A model generated the notes under the pieces. The model searched no databases. It was not told the origin of the DNA and was given only the letters and a program-made list of their open reading frames with translations. A DNA stretch of 64,000 bases from Denitrobacterium detoxificans (GTDB lineage Bacteria; Actinomycetota; Coriobacteriia; Coriobacteriales; Eggerthellaceae): NCBI RefSeq assembly GCF_001643775.1, contig NZ_CP011402.1:790001-854000 (forward strand), given 5' to 3'. Positions 9,477 to 18,584 of the stretch are shown here, piece by piece; the first letter of the stretch is position 1, and every line of letters begins with the position of its first letter. Made by a program: the position numbers and the translations under genes.

Positions 9477-10247
9477 ATGACGAAGAAGATCGTGCAGACG
9501 GCTGGGCGTTCCCAGCTAGGCGAGTTCGCTCCCGAATTCGCGCACTTCAACGATGACGTGCTGTTTGGCGAGAATTGGAACAACCAGGATATCGACGTGA
9601 AGACGCGAAGCATCCTCACGGTTGTTGCGCTGATGGCACAGGGTATTACCGACTCGTCTTTGACCTACCATTTGCAGAATGCGAAAAATCACGGCGTGAC
9701 TCAGGCCGAGATTGCCGCCGTTATCACGCATGTTGCGTTCTATGCGGGGTGGCCTAAGGCGTGGGCCGTATTCAATTTGGCGAAGAGCGTGTGGAATGTG
9801 GGCGAGGGCGACCTACCGTACGACGATGCTGCCATGAGGGCGCATGCGAAGGAAATGCCGTTCCCCATTGGCAAGCCGAACAATGCGTTTGCGCAGTACT
9901 TCGTGGGGCAGAGCTATCTTGCGCCGATATCTACCGAGCAGGTGCCTGTGTTCAATGTGACATTCGAGCCGGGTTGCCGCAACAACTGGCACGTGCATCA
10001 TGCGAACGCGGGTGGTGGCCAGATGCTCATCTGCGTCGCGGGGCGTGGCTACTACCAAGCTTGGGGCGAGGAACCTGTGGAACTTACGCCTGGTTCCGTG
10101 GTGAACATCCCGGCTGGCGTGAAGCACTGGCATGGTGCGGCGTCTGATTCGTGGTTCTCGCACCTGGCCATCGAGGTGCCGGGCGAGGGCGGAAGCAACG
10201 AATGGCTCGAACCCGTATCGGACGAGGAATACGGGAAGCTGGCATAA
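9477..10247 (+). CDS. Carboxymuconolactone decarboxylase-like + cupin fusion protein
   Basis: A 256-residue two-domain protein. Residues about 1-125 are a carboxymuconolactone decarboxylase/AhpD-like helical domain (DVKTRSILTVVALMAQG, then AEIAAVITHVAFYAGWPKAW). Residues about 145-245 are a cupin with metal-ligand motif NNWHVHHANAGGGQ and a second motif GVKHWHGAA. Such fusions often act in oxidative or aromatic-compound metabolism, but this substrate is unknown. It follows the hydrolase gene in one operon, ended by a strong terminator. Confidence 0.9.
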   Translation: MTKKIVQTAGRSQLGEFAPEFAHFNDDVLFGENWNNQDIDVKTRSILTVVALMAQGITDSSLTYHLQNAKNHGVTQAEIAAVITHVAFYAGWPKAWAVFNLAKSVWNVGEGDLPYDDAAMRAHAKEMPFPIGKPNNAFAQYFVGQSYLAPISTEQVPVFNVTFEPGCRNNWHVHHANAGGGQMLICVAGRGYYQAWGEEPVELTPGSVVNIPAGVKHWHGAASDSWFSHLAIEVPGEGGSNEWLEPVSDEEYGKLA

Positions 10248-10258
10248 GTGATCTCTGA

Positions 10259-10288
10259 GCCGAGCGGCGTGTTCCGCTCGGCTTTCTT
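10259..10288 (+). terminator. Rho-independent terminator of the hydrolase-cupin operon
   Basis: A perfect 9-bp stem GCCGAGCGG / CCGCTCGGC with loop CGTGTT is followed by TTTCTT, 12 bp after the cupin-gene stop codon. Confidence 0.9.
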
Positions 10289-10295
10289 AGTGTTT

Positions 10296-10472
10296 GGCGT
10301 CGTTTCCGCCGTCGACCTGCATCTTACCGATGAAGAAATAGCCTATCTGGAAGAGCCTTATGTGCCCCATGCCATCGTGGGCGTGATGGCTCAGAACAAA
10401 CCCGCAGACTCGGCCAAGGAGCATGTGTGGCTCGCTAATGCGAAGTATCTAAAGGAAGAGGTCGATAAGTAA
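10296..10472 (+). pseudogene. C-terminal remnant of an aldo/keto reductase
   Basis: An open frame with the C-terminal signature of aldo/keto reductases, LTDEEIAYLEEPYVPHAIVG, then a short tail. The TIM-barrel and catalytic tetrad are absent, and the remnant begins just after a terminator with no ribosome-binding site. It is most simply the tail of a deleted gene. Confidence 0.7.
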
Positions 10473-10518
10473 TCTGCTCTCTTCTGAATTCGAATGGATT
10501 GGGAAGGGGCGGGTTTTC

Positions 10519-11517
10519 CTATCGCGCCTGTTCGATTGCTTTGGCGAAGGCATGGGGGTCATCGACGCTCAGGCCGATTGCGCGAACGCTTTTCGTTCCA
10601 AGCATCGTATGCACTTCGATGGGGCGCTTGGCCACAACCCAGATGTTGGCTTGATAGAAGGTTCCGTAGTTGAGCTTGTCGTTCTTCGCAAACTCCGAAA
10701 TGTCGCTTTCCGAGAAGACGATTCTATCTACGTCCGCGAGCCGAATCGTTGCATGCATCTGGATGCCGCATTCCAGGCGTACCGCGGTGCTGCCCACTGT
10801 TATGGGGCGTAAGATTCGTGCCCTTGCGTCGCCAGCGAGCCACATGGCGGCATAGACCGAAAGCAGCGTGATGATGATCGCAGCTGGAACGCTCCATCGG
10901 GATACGAGCAAATGAACTGCGATAATCTCAACGGGGAAGGCGAGTGCCAACCCAAGTATGGCGTTCATGTAGCCACCAGCGTTGTGGTAGCTAAAGCACG
11001 TTTCCCCGGGAAGGGCGAGTAGTCTTTTGCGCCAGGAGAGGAGAGCATAATACCAGACGCTCAGCTCCGCTGCCGTCATGCTCGCGGGCGTGTCTTTGCG
11101 GACAAGGTAGAGCATCGTCGCTCGGAACCATGCCATGGGGTCTGGGCTCTCCGCTTTCGCGCTTCTGAAGAGCATGACGAGCTTTCGGCACTCTGCAGCA
11201 GCTATAGCCAGTTCAACAGGAATCAAGCCAGTGAGGAGATACGGCAATATGCCTGCGTATGGCGAACCGAGTGCAAAGGCGCTGAGGGCGTAGCCAGCCC
11301 AGATGGCGGGAATAATGCAAAGGAGCGAGAGCTTTCTGGGGCGTATGACGAGAAAGTAGAAGATCAGCGGTATGCCCACCATGAAGTCGAGTGGGAGAGC
11401 GATTTCCTCTATGTGCGCGGGAATCAAGCTTGCGGATGCGATGCCGTAGGCGTACAGCGCGAGAGCCACTATGCAAAACGCGAGTAAGGCCGTCCTCTGT
11501 CTGCTTGCTGTGTTCAT
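10519..11517 (-). CDS. Integral membrane protein of unknown function
   Basis: A 332-residue protein with hydrophobic segments spread over its length (for example FCIVALALYAYGIASASLI and FMVGIPLIFYFLVIRP) and a soluble C-terminal part (EVHTMLGTKSVRAIGLS). I do not recognise the family. The start at 11517 is chosen because AAAGGA lies 6 bp upstream. A central block, TPASMTAAELSVWYYALLS, recurs in diverged form in a 40-residue frame at 15787-15909. Confidence 0.7.
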   Translation of the reverse strand: MNTASRQRTALLAFCIVALALYAYGIASASLIPAHIEEIALPLDFMVGIPLIFYFLVIRPRKLSLLCIIPAIWAGYALSAFALGSPYAGILPYLLTGLIPVELAIAAAECRKLVMLFRSAKAESPDPMAWFRATMLYLVRKDTPASMTAAELSVWYYALLSWRKRLLALPGETCFSYHNAGGYMNAILGLALAFPVEIIAVHLLVSRWSVPAAIIITLLSVYAAMWLAGDARARILRPITVGSTAVRLECGIQMHATIRLADVDRIVFSESDISEFAKNDKLNYGTFYQANIWVVAKRPIEVHTMLGTKSVRAIGLSVDDPHAFAKAIEQAR

Positions 11518-11935
11518 GCGCATTCCTTTCGGGAAGAGCGAATGCGAAAAGCCTCTCGACTGCGATACCGGGAACAGTATAACCGTTCGGTACCCTAGGA
11601 GCGCCATGGACTGACAGGCTTAGCGGCTTTCTATCGAGGTGATGGCTGCGGGCGCGGCGCAGCGGACGAGAAGCTCAACCCTAAATAGCCCATCAACAGA
11701 TTATTGGCCCCCAAAGCGGGTAGGGCGAACAGAAATCGTTTCGGAGCGAGTGCATGGGGAATCCAATGCGTGTCCTCAAGGTAACCCCTTGGCAACATGG
11801 TTGCTGCCGCTGGGCTGTATGGCGATTGGCGGGAAAGGGCGCTTTGTATAATCATGCGAGAAGCGGATTACCGCACATATCAGCGATAAGCGCGTGGCAC
11901 GGATGTGGGCTGGCGCGCAAAGGAGGGGGAGCGTC
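11518..11935. other. Intergenic region without a recognisable gene
   Basis: About 420 bp upstream of two divergent small-gene starts. I find no frame with both a ribosome-binding site and protein-like composition, and no clear RNA structure. The right end holds the AAGGAGGGGG ribosome-binding site of the zinc-ribbon gene. Confidence 0.5.
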
Positions 11936-12115
11936 ATGTGCTTCAGGCCAAGTCCCGTAAAGCGAGAAAACACCGATCAGAAAACCTGTCAGACATGCGG
12001 CATGCCCGTTGATTCTGATGCGACTACCTGCCCGTATTGCGGAGATCCCATTCCGCAGAATCCGCCTGATGACTACAGTGATATCGACCCATCGCATAAC
12101 ACCCGAATTATCTAG
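11936..12115 (+). CDS. Small double-CxxC zinc-ribbon protein
   Basis: A 59-residue protein starting MCFRPSP, followed by two cysteine pairs: C-Q-T-C and C-P-Y-C in CQTCGMPVDSDATTCPYCG. The pairs should bind one zinc ion as a zinc ribbon. Small proteins with the MCFRP start and a zinc ribbon are known in gut anaerobes but lack a defined role. The AAGGAGGGGG ribosome-binding site and good spacing support translation. It lies 120 bp before the Nif11-type peptide gene. Confidence 0.8.
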   Translation: MCFRPSPVKRENTDQKTCQTCGMPVDSDATTCPYCGDPIPQNPPDDYSDIDPSHNTRII

Positions 12116-12235
12116 TCCACCAAGGTGGCGGGTTGTGTGGCGAATTGCCCAACTCGAAGATAGGGCGCAACGGTGTCATCGCTCGCGGTGGGCCAGCATG
12201 ATTGGAAGGCTTGCGACAAGCGTAAGGAGACAAAG

Positions 12236-12439
12236 ATGAACATCAAAGACTTATCCCCCGAGCTGCAGGAGAAGGCGCGCGCATGCCGCACTACGGGAGA
12301 GCTGCTTGAGCTTGCCAAGGAAGAGGGCATGGAGATTCCCGACGACGAGCTCGAAGGCATTGCGAGTGGAGGTTGGTGCTCCGAGCATGAGTGGGGTTGC
12401 CCTGCTGACAAATGCGGCGTGTACGGCGTCGGTCGATAA
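12236..12439 (+). CDS. Nif11-type leader RiPP precursor peptide
   Basis: A 67-residue peptide with a Nif11-like leader: helical start MNIKDLSPELQEKARA, then ELLELAKEEGMEIPDDEL and a double-glycine end EGIASGG. The remaining 21 residues, from W, carry three cysteines and look like a core peptide. The GG site suggests processing by a C39 peptidase/ABC exporter encoded elsewhere. The ribosome-binding site AAGGAG lies 7 bp upstream. No modifying enzyme is adjacent. A sister peptide with the same ELEGI-SGG-W junction lies at 26866. Confidence 0.85.
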   Translation: MNIKDLSPELQEKARACRTTGELLELAKEEGMEIPDDELEGIASGGWCSEHEWGCPADKCGVYGVGR

Positions 12440-12466
12440 GCCCGTTTGGCGTCAATAGTCGTTTTA

Positions 12467-12504
12467 GCGCCCCATGCGGCAAACTGCGCATGGGGCGCTT
12501 TCCC
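12467..12504 (+). terminator. Terminator of the Nif11 peptide gene
   Basis: A perfect 12-bp stem GCGCCCCATGCG / CGCATGGGGCGC is followed by TTTCCC, 28 bp after the peptide stop codon. Confidence 0.85.
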
Positions 12505-12514
12505 GTGAAAGAAG

Positions 12515-12549
12515 GCGGTGCGTCGATGGTCTCGACGCACCGCTTTTTT
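12515..12549. terminator. Bidirectional terminator
   Basis: A perfect 12-bp stem GCGGTGCGTCGA / TCGACGCACCGC is followed by TTTTTT on the plus strand and flanked by an A-rich stretch on the other side. It can serve the minus-strand gene that ends at 12562. Confidence 0.88.
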
Positions 12550-12561
12550 GGTTCGGGTAGT

Positions 12562-15500
12562 TTATTCCGCTTCTGAATCGCCTTGTTCGTTCCTCACGCG
12601 TCGTGCGGAGTACGCTGCCATTGCCGCGCCTGCCACGGCGGCGGCCGATAGCAAGACGTTTATGCCAGAAAACGGGTCGCCTGAATTCGGAAGGGTTGAG
12701 GCGGGGGCAGGTGTCCCCGAGTCGCCTGATTGCGAGGACGTCGGAGTGGAATCGGTTGTTCCTGGGTCGTCTTCCGTCGAGGGGTCCGGGGCGGGGTCTG
12801 GGTCGTCCTCGTCTGCGGGCGTGCCCTTTTCGTTCGTGCCCTCAATGACGCTGGCCACATGGGATGTGTCGTTGCCATACGTGAGGGTTCCGTACTCGTC
12901 GCCAAGCTCGAGATAGCCGGGGTTGGCTGAGTCGGTGAGTTCGTCTTCTTCGTTTTGCGTCGAGAGGCCCGTGGAGGCGGTGGTCTTACTGCCTGTGGCG
13001 AGCGCCCGTTCGTCTACGCCGGTTGTCTCGCCGTAGACCTCGTCGTAGTAATACACCGTGGCTTCGTAGCCCTCTTGCGGTATCGAACGCACATCGGCCG
13101 AACCGTAGTCAATCAGCAGGTAGTCGCGGTAGCCGTCATCGGCGTTGGAGTCGCCTGCGTTTGTGGCCAGCCACATATGCGAGCCGTCGATCCTTGCCAC
13201 CGGATACGTTTCCTTTACAAGCTTGTCGGGAGCACTGAGCTCATCGTAGCCCACGAGCTCCAAGCCTGCCTCGCCATGGGAATAGCGTGCGCAAACATAC
13301 GTGCCGACCTGCGGAATGTCAGTCAATCCGTCGCGGATGTCCAGTATGAAGTCGCTGATGCCATTCAGATCCAGAACAAGGCTCTTCTTGTCTTCGGATA
13401 CCGATTCCACGGTGCCCGTGACGAGATACACGCCCTCTTCCATGTCGGAGTAATCGATGCTGGCTACGACGTATTGATAGTCGGGGTCGCCCTCGAACTC
13501 CGTTTGTAGGGTGTACGTTATCGTTAGGTTCTCGAGACCCTTCTTGAGCTTGTCGATGCCGGGGGTGTCCTCGGGGACGGTCATGATGCTCGTTTCGAGC
13601 GAATCCATGTCACGCACGGCTATCAAATAGGAGCCATCATCGAAGCCAAGGCTGTCCTCGATAGCCATGTTCGACGTTACGAAAGAATCGTCGTCTTGGT
13701 CGTCATCTGCCTGGATCGAGAGGGGGCCGCCGTCCGACTGCGCAGCCATCTTGCCCGCTCCCTTTAGGCCGGACTCAAAGAACTTGCTCGTCTCATCGAG
13801 CTTTTGCATGACGGGGTCATTATTCGGGCGCAAGCTTCCCCGCAGGTCGATGTTGAACTCCTGGAGCATGCCCCTTACTCGATTCAGCACGTCCACCATG
13901 TCATGGCATCCGTTGGGGCCCACCTTCGCAAGTAGGTAATTTTGCTTGTTCGCGCTTAGGTTGCCGAAGCCCTCGTTGATTTTGTCCACGAGGCCGATTA
14001 GCCTATTCTCTCCCTCGCTGTCGGCCCAGATGGAATCGCCTTCGTTGCCAGACGTGACGTACTTCGACTTGCTTGTGTTGTACTTTCCCGAATAGAAGGC
14101 ATGGGCGCCGCGTTGCCAGGCATCGTAGCTGTTTGCAGCCTTTATCATTTCTTGGAAGTTGTCCGCTAGTTCCGCCTTGTCGTACGCTAGTTCCATCGAC
14201 TGTATGGCGGCGGTTATGTACGTGGGGGTGTGCAGGCTGCGCCTGCCGGCGTCGCACACGTAGGATTGCCCGTTCGCGTCGAAATACGTAGGCATGACTT
14301 CGGTGTCGACCCAATTGCGCACGCCGTCGTCCCAGGCGGTCCCCTGGTATAGGTATTCGAGCAGCTTGGTGATGCAGGCGATGGTTTCGTTCATGCCGAG
14401 CGTGTTGAAATACGTGTGAGCGTCGCTGAGGCAACTCATGCCATCGTCGAGCACGTTCGCAAGCGTTTCGGTGCCCTTGTAATCGCCTGCGCCTCGCGTG
14501 AGCGCCTCGCGCCAGTTGGTGGAGTTCTCCATGTCCGAAATGGCATAGCGGTCGAAGGGGATGTGGTAGCCCAGTATGGGCGGCTTGCTTCCGTTCTGCA
14601 GCTTGTAGTTGCAGAACGCGAGGATCGAATACTGGGGAATGGTGCCACCGGCATGGTACGTACGGCAGGTGTGGGCGGGGCACCAGAAGTCTTCCATGGT
14701 GTGGCACATCATGCCGAGCGCGCGCAGCCGCAGCCTGCGATGCGGTAGCTTTATCGAAGCTTCCGACGAGCCTACTTGCAGCGACACGCTCATGCCATGC
14801 GCATCTTCGTCGAGCTGGCCATAGGTATCGATGAAGCCCTTGAAGATCTTCTCGGCCTGGGCTTTCGTGACGTCGCTTGTTGCCTGCACCTCGCCCGTGC
14901 GTGCGTATTCGTAGGCGACGCCAAGCCATTGCAATGCGAACGTCTTGATTTCGGAGTGCTTCAAGTACTGCGAATGGTTTGCCGTTGATGACAGCATGCC
15001 ATGTATGAAGTTGTTACGGTCGTTCATCGTGAACTGCACGAGCGCATCGAGCCCCATGTTGCTTGCCGACTGGTTTCGCTCGTTTGTTTCCCGGATGTGT
15101 TGGGCAACGTCCCAGGCGCCTTCGTAATGATTGGAGCCCGAGAAAACGGGGATGTAGTCAGGGTAGAAGCACGAGTAGCCGAAGTCCATGAGCGTGTCTG
15201 CGGCCGCATCGTTCCAATACGACCCAATGCGCAGGTAGGCAAGGTTTTCGCGAAAGAGTCGTATGGCAAGGTCGTCGGAATCTTGGAATGCCTTGCCTTC
15301 GCCGATGTCCACGATGTCTCCCGCGATTTTCGCGTACCGCGCATCCTCTTCGATTGCTCCCGCCCAGGGGTTCAGAAGCGAGTTCGGCGTGGTGTCCTTC
15401 GCGTGGTTTCGCAGTACGCGCGCATAGGATATCTGAACGAGGTCTTCGTGCACGCAGTCGCCCATTCCGATGTTCTTCAGGATGGACGAGGTTGCGTTTG

Positions 15501-15669
15501 TCCAGGAGCTCCACGCAAACGCATGCTCGGTTGGATGCGTGAGCGCGGCGAGGCCTAGAATGGCTCCGGCGCCTAGGAGACTACGACGCGACAGGTTCCA
15601 CCCGAGAATTCTTTCCGCTGGGTGGCTTGCCATTGCGTCATTTCCGGGATTCTTCGACTTTCCAAGCAT
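12562..15669 (-). CDS. Giant surface-anchored protein, zinc-dependent phospholipase C-like
   Basis: A 1035-residue exported protein. The N-terminus has a twin-arginine signal, SRRSLLGAGAILGLAAL, cleaved near AFA-WSSW. Residues about 50-330 resemble zinc-dependent phospholipase C: W at the mature N-terminus, many histidines, and HTMEDFWCPAH with the H-x3-D-x4-H pattern. The middle and C-terminal parts are unassigned. A Pro/Asp/Ser-rich linker leads to LPNSGD, a hydrophobic helix and a basic tail, so a sortase probably anchors it to the wall. The enzymatic assignment is by motif only; the length is far beyond ordinary phospholipase C. Confidence 0.65.
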   Translation of the reverse strand: MLGKSKNPGNDAMASHPAERILGWNLSRRSLLGAGAILGLAALTHPTEHAFAWSSWTNATSSILKNIGMGDCVHEDLVQISYARVLRNHAKDTTPNSLLNPWAGAIEEDARYAKIAGDIVDIGEGKAFQDSDDLAIRLFRENLAYLRIGSYWNDAAADTLMDFGYSCFYPDYIPVFSGSNHYEGAWDVAQHIRETNERNQSASNMGLDALVQFTMNDRNNFIHGMLSSTANHSQYLKHSEIKTFALQWLGVAYEYARTGEVQATSDVTKAQAEKIFKGFIDTYGQLDEDAHGMSVSLQVGSSEASIKLPHRRLRLRALGMMCHTMEDFWCPAHTCRTYHAGGTIPQYSILAFCNYKLQNGSKPPILGYHIPFDRYAISDMENSTNWREALTRGAGDYKGTETLANVLDDGMSCLSDAHTYFNTLGMNETIACITKLLEYLYQGTAWDDGVRNWVDTEVMPTYFDANGQSYVCDAGRRSLHTPTYITAAIQSMELAYDKAELADNFQEMIKAANSYDAWQRGAHAFYSGKYNTSKSKYVTSGNEGDSIWADSEGENRLIGLVDKINEGFGNLSANKQNYLLAKVGPNGCHDMVDVLNRVRGMLQEFNIDLRGSLRPNNDPVMQKLDETSKFFESGLKGAGKMAAQSDGGPLSIQADDDQDDDSFVTSNMAIEDSLGFDDGSYLIAVRDMDSLETSIMTVPEDTPGIDKLKKGLENLTITYTLQTEFEGDPDYQYVVASIDYSDMEEGVYLVTGTVESVSEDKKSLVLDLNGISDFILDIRDGLTDIPQVGTYVCARYSHGEAGLELVGYDELSAPDKLVKETYPVARIDGSHMWLATNAGDSNADDGYRDYLLIDYGSADVRSIPQEGYEATVYYYDEVYGETTGVDERALATGSKTTASTGLSTQNEEDELTDSANPGYLELGDEYGTLTYGNDTSHVASVIEGTNEKGTPADEDDPDPAPDPSTEDDPGTTDSTPTSSQSGDSGTPAPASTLPNSGDPFSGINVLLSAAAVAGAAMAAYSARRVRNEQGDSEAE

Positions 15670-15786
15670 TGTTCCCTCACCCCGAACCAGTGCTCTACGT
15701 AAGCAGGTGTGCCTCGCCAGAGGTTTCGTATTTGGAAAACGTTACATTCCGTGTCCCAATTATACCAGTTGAGGCAAACATGATGC

Positions 15787-15909
15787 TCATGCTACGCATT
15801 TCAGGCTAAGTGCGTAATGCCAGACGCTTAGCTCCGTAGCTATTATGCTTGCCGGTGCGGCTTTCAACTTCTCTTGGAGCTCGGGGCTCTTCAAGCATTC
15901 GAAGTTCAT
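15787..15909 (-). CDS. 40-residue chimeric Nif11-like small protein
   Basis: A 40-residue frame with an excellent ribosome-binding site (AAGGAGG, 6 bp before ATG). It starts like the Nif11 leader (MNFECLKSPELQEKLKAA; compare LSPELQEKARA at 12236), then continues PASIIATELSVWHYAL, which matches PASMTAAELSVWYYAL in the membrane protein at 10519-11517. It may be a recombination product or a real micro-protein. No GG site remains. Confidence 0.45.
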   Translation of the reverse strand: MNFECLKSPELQEKLKAAPASIIATELSVWHYALSLKCVA

Positions 15910-15975
15910 GGCGCGCCTCCTTGATGGGGATGGGCTAATGCAAATTGCATGCACTGTCGGCGCGCTTGGGTGTCG

Positions 15976-17559
15976 TTACTGGCGTATGCTGTCGCTTTCG
16001 TCGATGGCCACCGTTACGATATCGCCGATGACGTTGGCCATATTTTGCGCTGTGCCCAAGAATGCCTCAAGGTAGATGGCAACGCAAATCAAATCGTACG
16101 AATGTAGATACGCGGTGATGATGAGGGTTCCAATCAGGATGCTGCCTGGTTGATTTGGGGCGCCAACCGATAGAAGCAATACCAGCGCGCCCAATATGAC
16201 GATGTCAAACGCAGTGAATCTGGTGCCGGTAATAAAGACGAATATGAGCCCGATGAGCATGATGAGAAAACAATTGCCATCGAGGTTAATCTGGGCCAGT
16301 ACCGGCAGATTCCGTTCGAGCTTTTCGCGGGACAGTCCATACGTTCTTGCGCAGTATCTAACGTTGTATGATGTGGCGTCGATTGCGGAACCTATCTTGA
16401 TGTTCTCGCGGATGAGAGGAATGAGCTTCCGCGCGAAGGGGATGGGCTTTATGCCGTGCGCGCGCAGCTGAACGGCGTATGAGGCAATCAGTAGAATCAG
16501 GCTTGCATGCAGGACGAAGAGGTACCCCAAGATCACGGGTATGCTCCAGAATGCGTCGGTGAGCAGGACCTCCAGAAACGCTAAGAAGCAGAAAAGGGGC
16601 AGTGTGGCCGTTACGACGTACAGCATGCGGGAAAAGAGGGTATAGCAGGCTTCCATAGCCCCACGCAGCATGTCGAAGTGCTTACCTGCGGAGCATAGCG
16701 CGTAGGTGACTAGGAGGGCAACGAGCATGAGCGGGATGGGGGAGATGGTCTCGAAGGGCTCGAAGATGTTGGATGGTGCAGACGACGTAACGATTTCGGC
16801 GAATGTGCGGTTGAATTCTGCGCCCGCGTATTCGGGTTCCAGTCCGGCTAAGCCGGCGAAGGGGATGCTCCAGAAGTGCGCTGCTACGATTGCCAGCAAT
16901 ATGGCAACGACCGAAGTTGCGATTGTTCTTGTCTTGAGCCTTCGCATGCCGGAGTTTCTCTGGGATACGACGTAGGTGTCCGTGAGGTTTTTCAGAAGCG
17001 AGAAGAAGGTTATGGGCGCGCCGACCATGAGCGTGATGTTGGCGAACATGGTCTCGACGGGCACAAGGTAGTCCTCGAGCAGTGAGTACTTGGTCGAGTC
17101 GTCGAGCAGAAAGTGCAGGGGAAGGTAAACGACTACGGCCGCCAGGGTGGCTAGGGCGCAGGCGAACAGCCTTGTTCGGTAGCTCCTGCTGACCGATACG
17201 CTAATAAGGTTGTAGCCCGCGCGATAGCTGCAATCCAGCTTGTCGTCGTAGCTGCGTATGATTTTGTCTTCGATGGAATCCTCGCCGTTTGAGTACAAGT
17301 TGAAGGGCTTTCCCTCGAACCCCACCATCACGCTGAATCCTCCGAGCTTGTTTGCCCGCGAGATATCGATTTCTGTGCTTTCGGGCAGGCCCAGGTCGAG
17401 CAGTTTCTGGAAGAGCGCCTCGAAGACGATTAGGGTTTCATGGGCAACTTGGTCGTTGATGTCGGCGCGATTGAGCAGGCCCTCCACGAAGGCGTGCGCG
17501 GCATCAAAGTCTCCCTCTAGGGCTTTGAACTTCATGGTATGTGCGTCGTTGTTGTCCAT
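15976..17559 (-). CDS. Dicarboxylate/cation symporter-like protein with HATPase-like N-terminal domain
   Basis: A 527-residue protein. Residues about 130-510 hold roughly eight to ten membrane segments resembling the sodium:dicarboxylate symporter (SDF/GltP) fold, with VPVETMFANITLMVGAPITFFSLL and a re-entrant-like GAPNQPGSILIG. Residues 1-125 are soluble and resemble a histidine-kinase-like ATPase fold of anti-sigma type (ETLIVFEALFQKLLD, then IIRSYDDKLDCSYRAGYNLI), apparently without an intact nucleotide-binding N-box. The combination suggests a regulated importer; the substrate is unknown. The transporter call is moderate and the N-terminal call weaker. Confidence 0.65.
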   Translation of the reverse strand: MDNNDAHTMKFKALEGDFDAAHAFVEGLLNRADINDQVAHETLIVFEALFQKLLDLGLPESTEIDISRANKLGGFSVMVGFEGKPFNLYSNGEDSIEDKIIRSYDDKLDCSYRAGYNLISVSVSRSYRTRLFACALATLAAVVVYLPLHFLLDDSTKYSLLEDYLVPVETMFANITLMVGAPITFFSLLKNLTDTYVVSQRNSGMRRLKTRTIATSVVAILLAIVAAHFWSIPFAGLAGLEPEYAGAEFNRTFAEIVTSSAPSNIFEPFETISPIPLMLVALLVTYALCSAGKHFDMLRGAMEACYTLFSRMLYVVTATLPLFCFLAFLEVLLTDAFWSIPVILGYLFVLHASLILLIASYAVQLRAHGIKPIPFARKLIPLIRENIKIGSAIDATSYNVRYCARTYGLSREKLERNLPVLAQINLDGNCFLIMLIGLIFVFITGTRFTAFDIVILGALVLLLSVGAPNQPGSILIGTLIITAYLHSYDLICVAIYLEAFLGTAQNMANVIGDIVTVAIDESDSIRQ

Positions 17560-17633
17560 GCGTCCATGATAGCCCCTGAATGAAACTTCGGCGATTGCAA
17601 TAGAACAACAAGTCGGGCTGGACGGGCTAGATC

Positions 17634-18584
17634 CTATTCGACTTCGATGAGCTCTGTTCCCGTTGCGTCGAATTTAGAAAGGGCGACGCTCTTGATGGCG
17701 GGGTCGTCGTACGTGTTGTAGTAGTACGTGTTCGTGCGCGTGGAAAGACCGCCCGTGTAAACGGTTATCTCGAAGTCGCCATCTAGCATCTTGGATGCGC
17801 CGTCTACCATTGCGACGCTTGCGAGTGTGTGAAAGAGGCGCGAGACGTTTTCTTCTTCGGTGTTCTTCCGCGGGTAGAAGGCATTATGGTAGGCGGCTCG
17901 TACGAAGCGGGAGGGGGAGTAGCAGTCGCCGGGGATTCCGTGCATGCCGCTTCCGCTTCCGTAGGGGGAAAGCTCGGCTGTGCCCCAGGAAACGGGGCCT
18001 GCCACCTCAGGAGAGCATCCAATGTAGTTGCGAACGTTCTCTTCGTGATAGACGAAGCCGGGTTGGTTCGCCAGGACGTTGAGCTTGTTCTCGAAGACCT
18101 GCATGCCTGCGGCCGTGTATTCCACTACGATGCAGCGCGTCGCATCGCCGATGATCCAGTGAAGCAGCGAACAGGGGTATTGCTCGTTGATGGGCTTGTT
18201 GACGATGACCGTGTTGGTCAGGGCGGCTTCCACTTCGCTTATGCTTTCGAAGTTTGCGACAACCCACAAGGGGAATTCCCATGCGCATACGTTGGCCTTG
18301 CCCTGCACCGGTTCGGGCTCGTATTGGGCATAGCCTGGGAAATTGAGGCCTGCGATGGCGAGCCCCGCATCGTTGGCGCAGTCGAAGTACAGAGGGGTGT
18401 TCTCGGCGACGATGCCCATTCCGTAGATGGGGTGACGAACTGCGCTTACGGCACCGAAGGGCGAATTGGGCTTCCAGCCAGTGGGCGTGATGACCACGTG
18501 CTCGCCGTAGCCGCAGCTCCAGTCGAGGTTGCGTCCGAAGTACATGTTGCCCTGTCCGTCCGTGAATCGGATTCCCGTGCACAT
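17634..18584 (-). CDS. bsh: Choloylglycine (bile salt) hydrolase family enzyme
   Basis: A 316-residue Ntn-hydrolase. After removal of Met, Cys2 becomes the catalytic N-terminal nucleophile (MCTGIRF), and FGRNLDW supplies the conserved Arg and Asp. GLAIAGLNFPGYA carries the conserved Asn, and LANQPGF lies in the expected substrate-loop position. Such enzymes cleave the amide of glycine- or taurine-conjugated bile salts in gut bacteria; close relatives cleave penicillin V or acyl-homoserine lactones. CAAGGAGGCAACT precedes the ATG. Function as bile salt hydrolase is likely from family and presumed host. Confidence 0.88.
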   Translation of the reverse strand: MCTGIRFTDGQGNMYFGRNLDWSCGYGEHVVITPTGWKPNSPFGAVSAVRHPIYGMGIVAENTPLYFDCANDAGLAIAGLNFPGYAQYEPEPVQGKANVCAWEFPLWVVANFESISEVEAALTNTVIVNKPINEQYPCSLLHWIIGDATRCIVVEYTAAGMQVFENKLNVLANQPGFVYHEENVRNYIGCSPEVAGPVSWGTAELSPYGSGSGMHGIPGDCYSPSRFVRAAYHNAFYPRKNTEEENVSRLFHTLASVAMVDGASKMLDGDFEITVYTGGLSTRTNTYYYNTYDDPAIKSVALSKFDATGTELIEVE

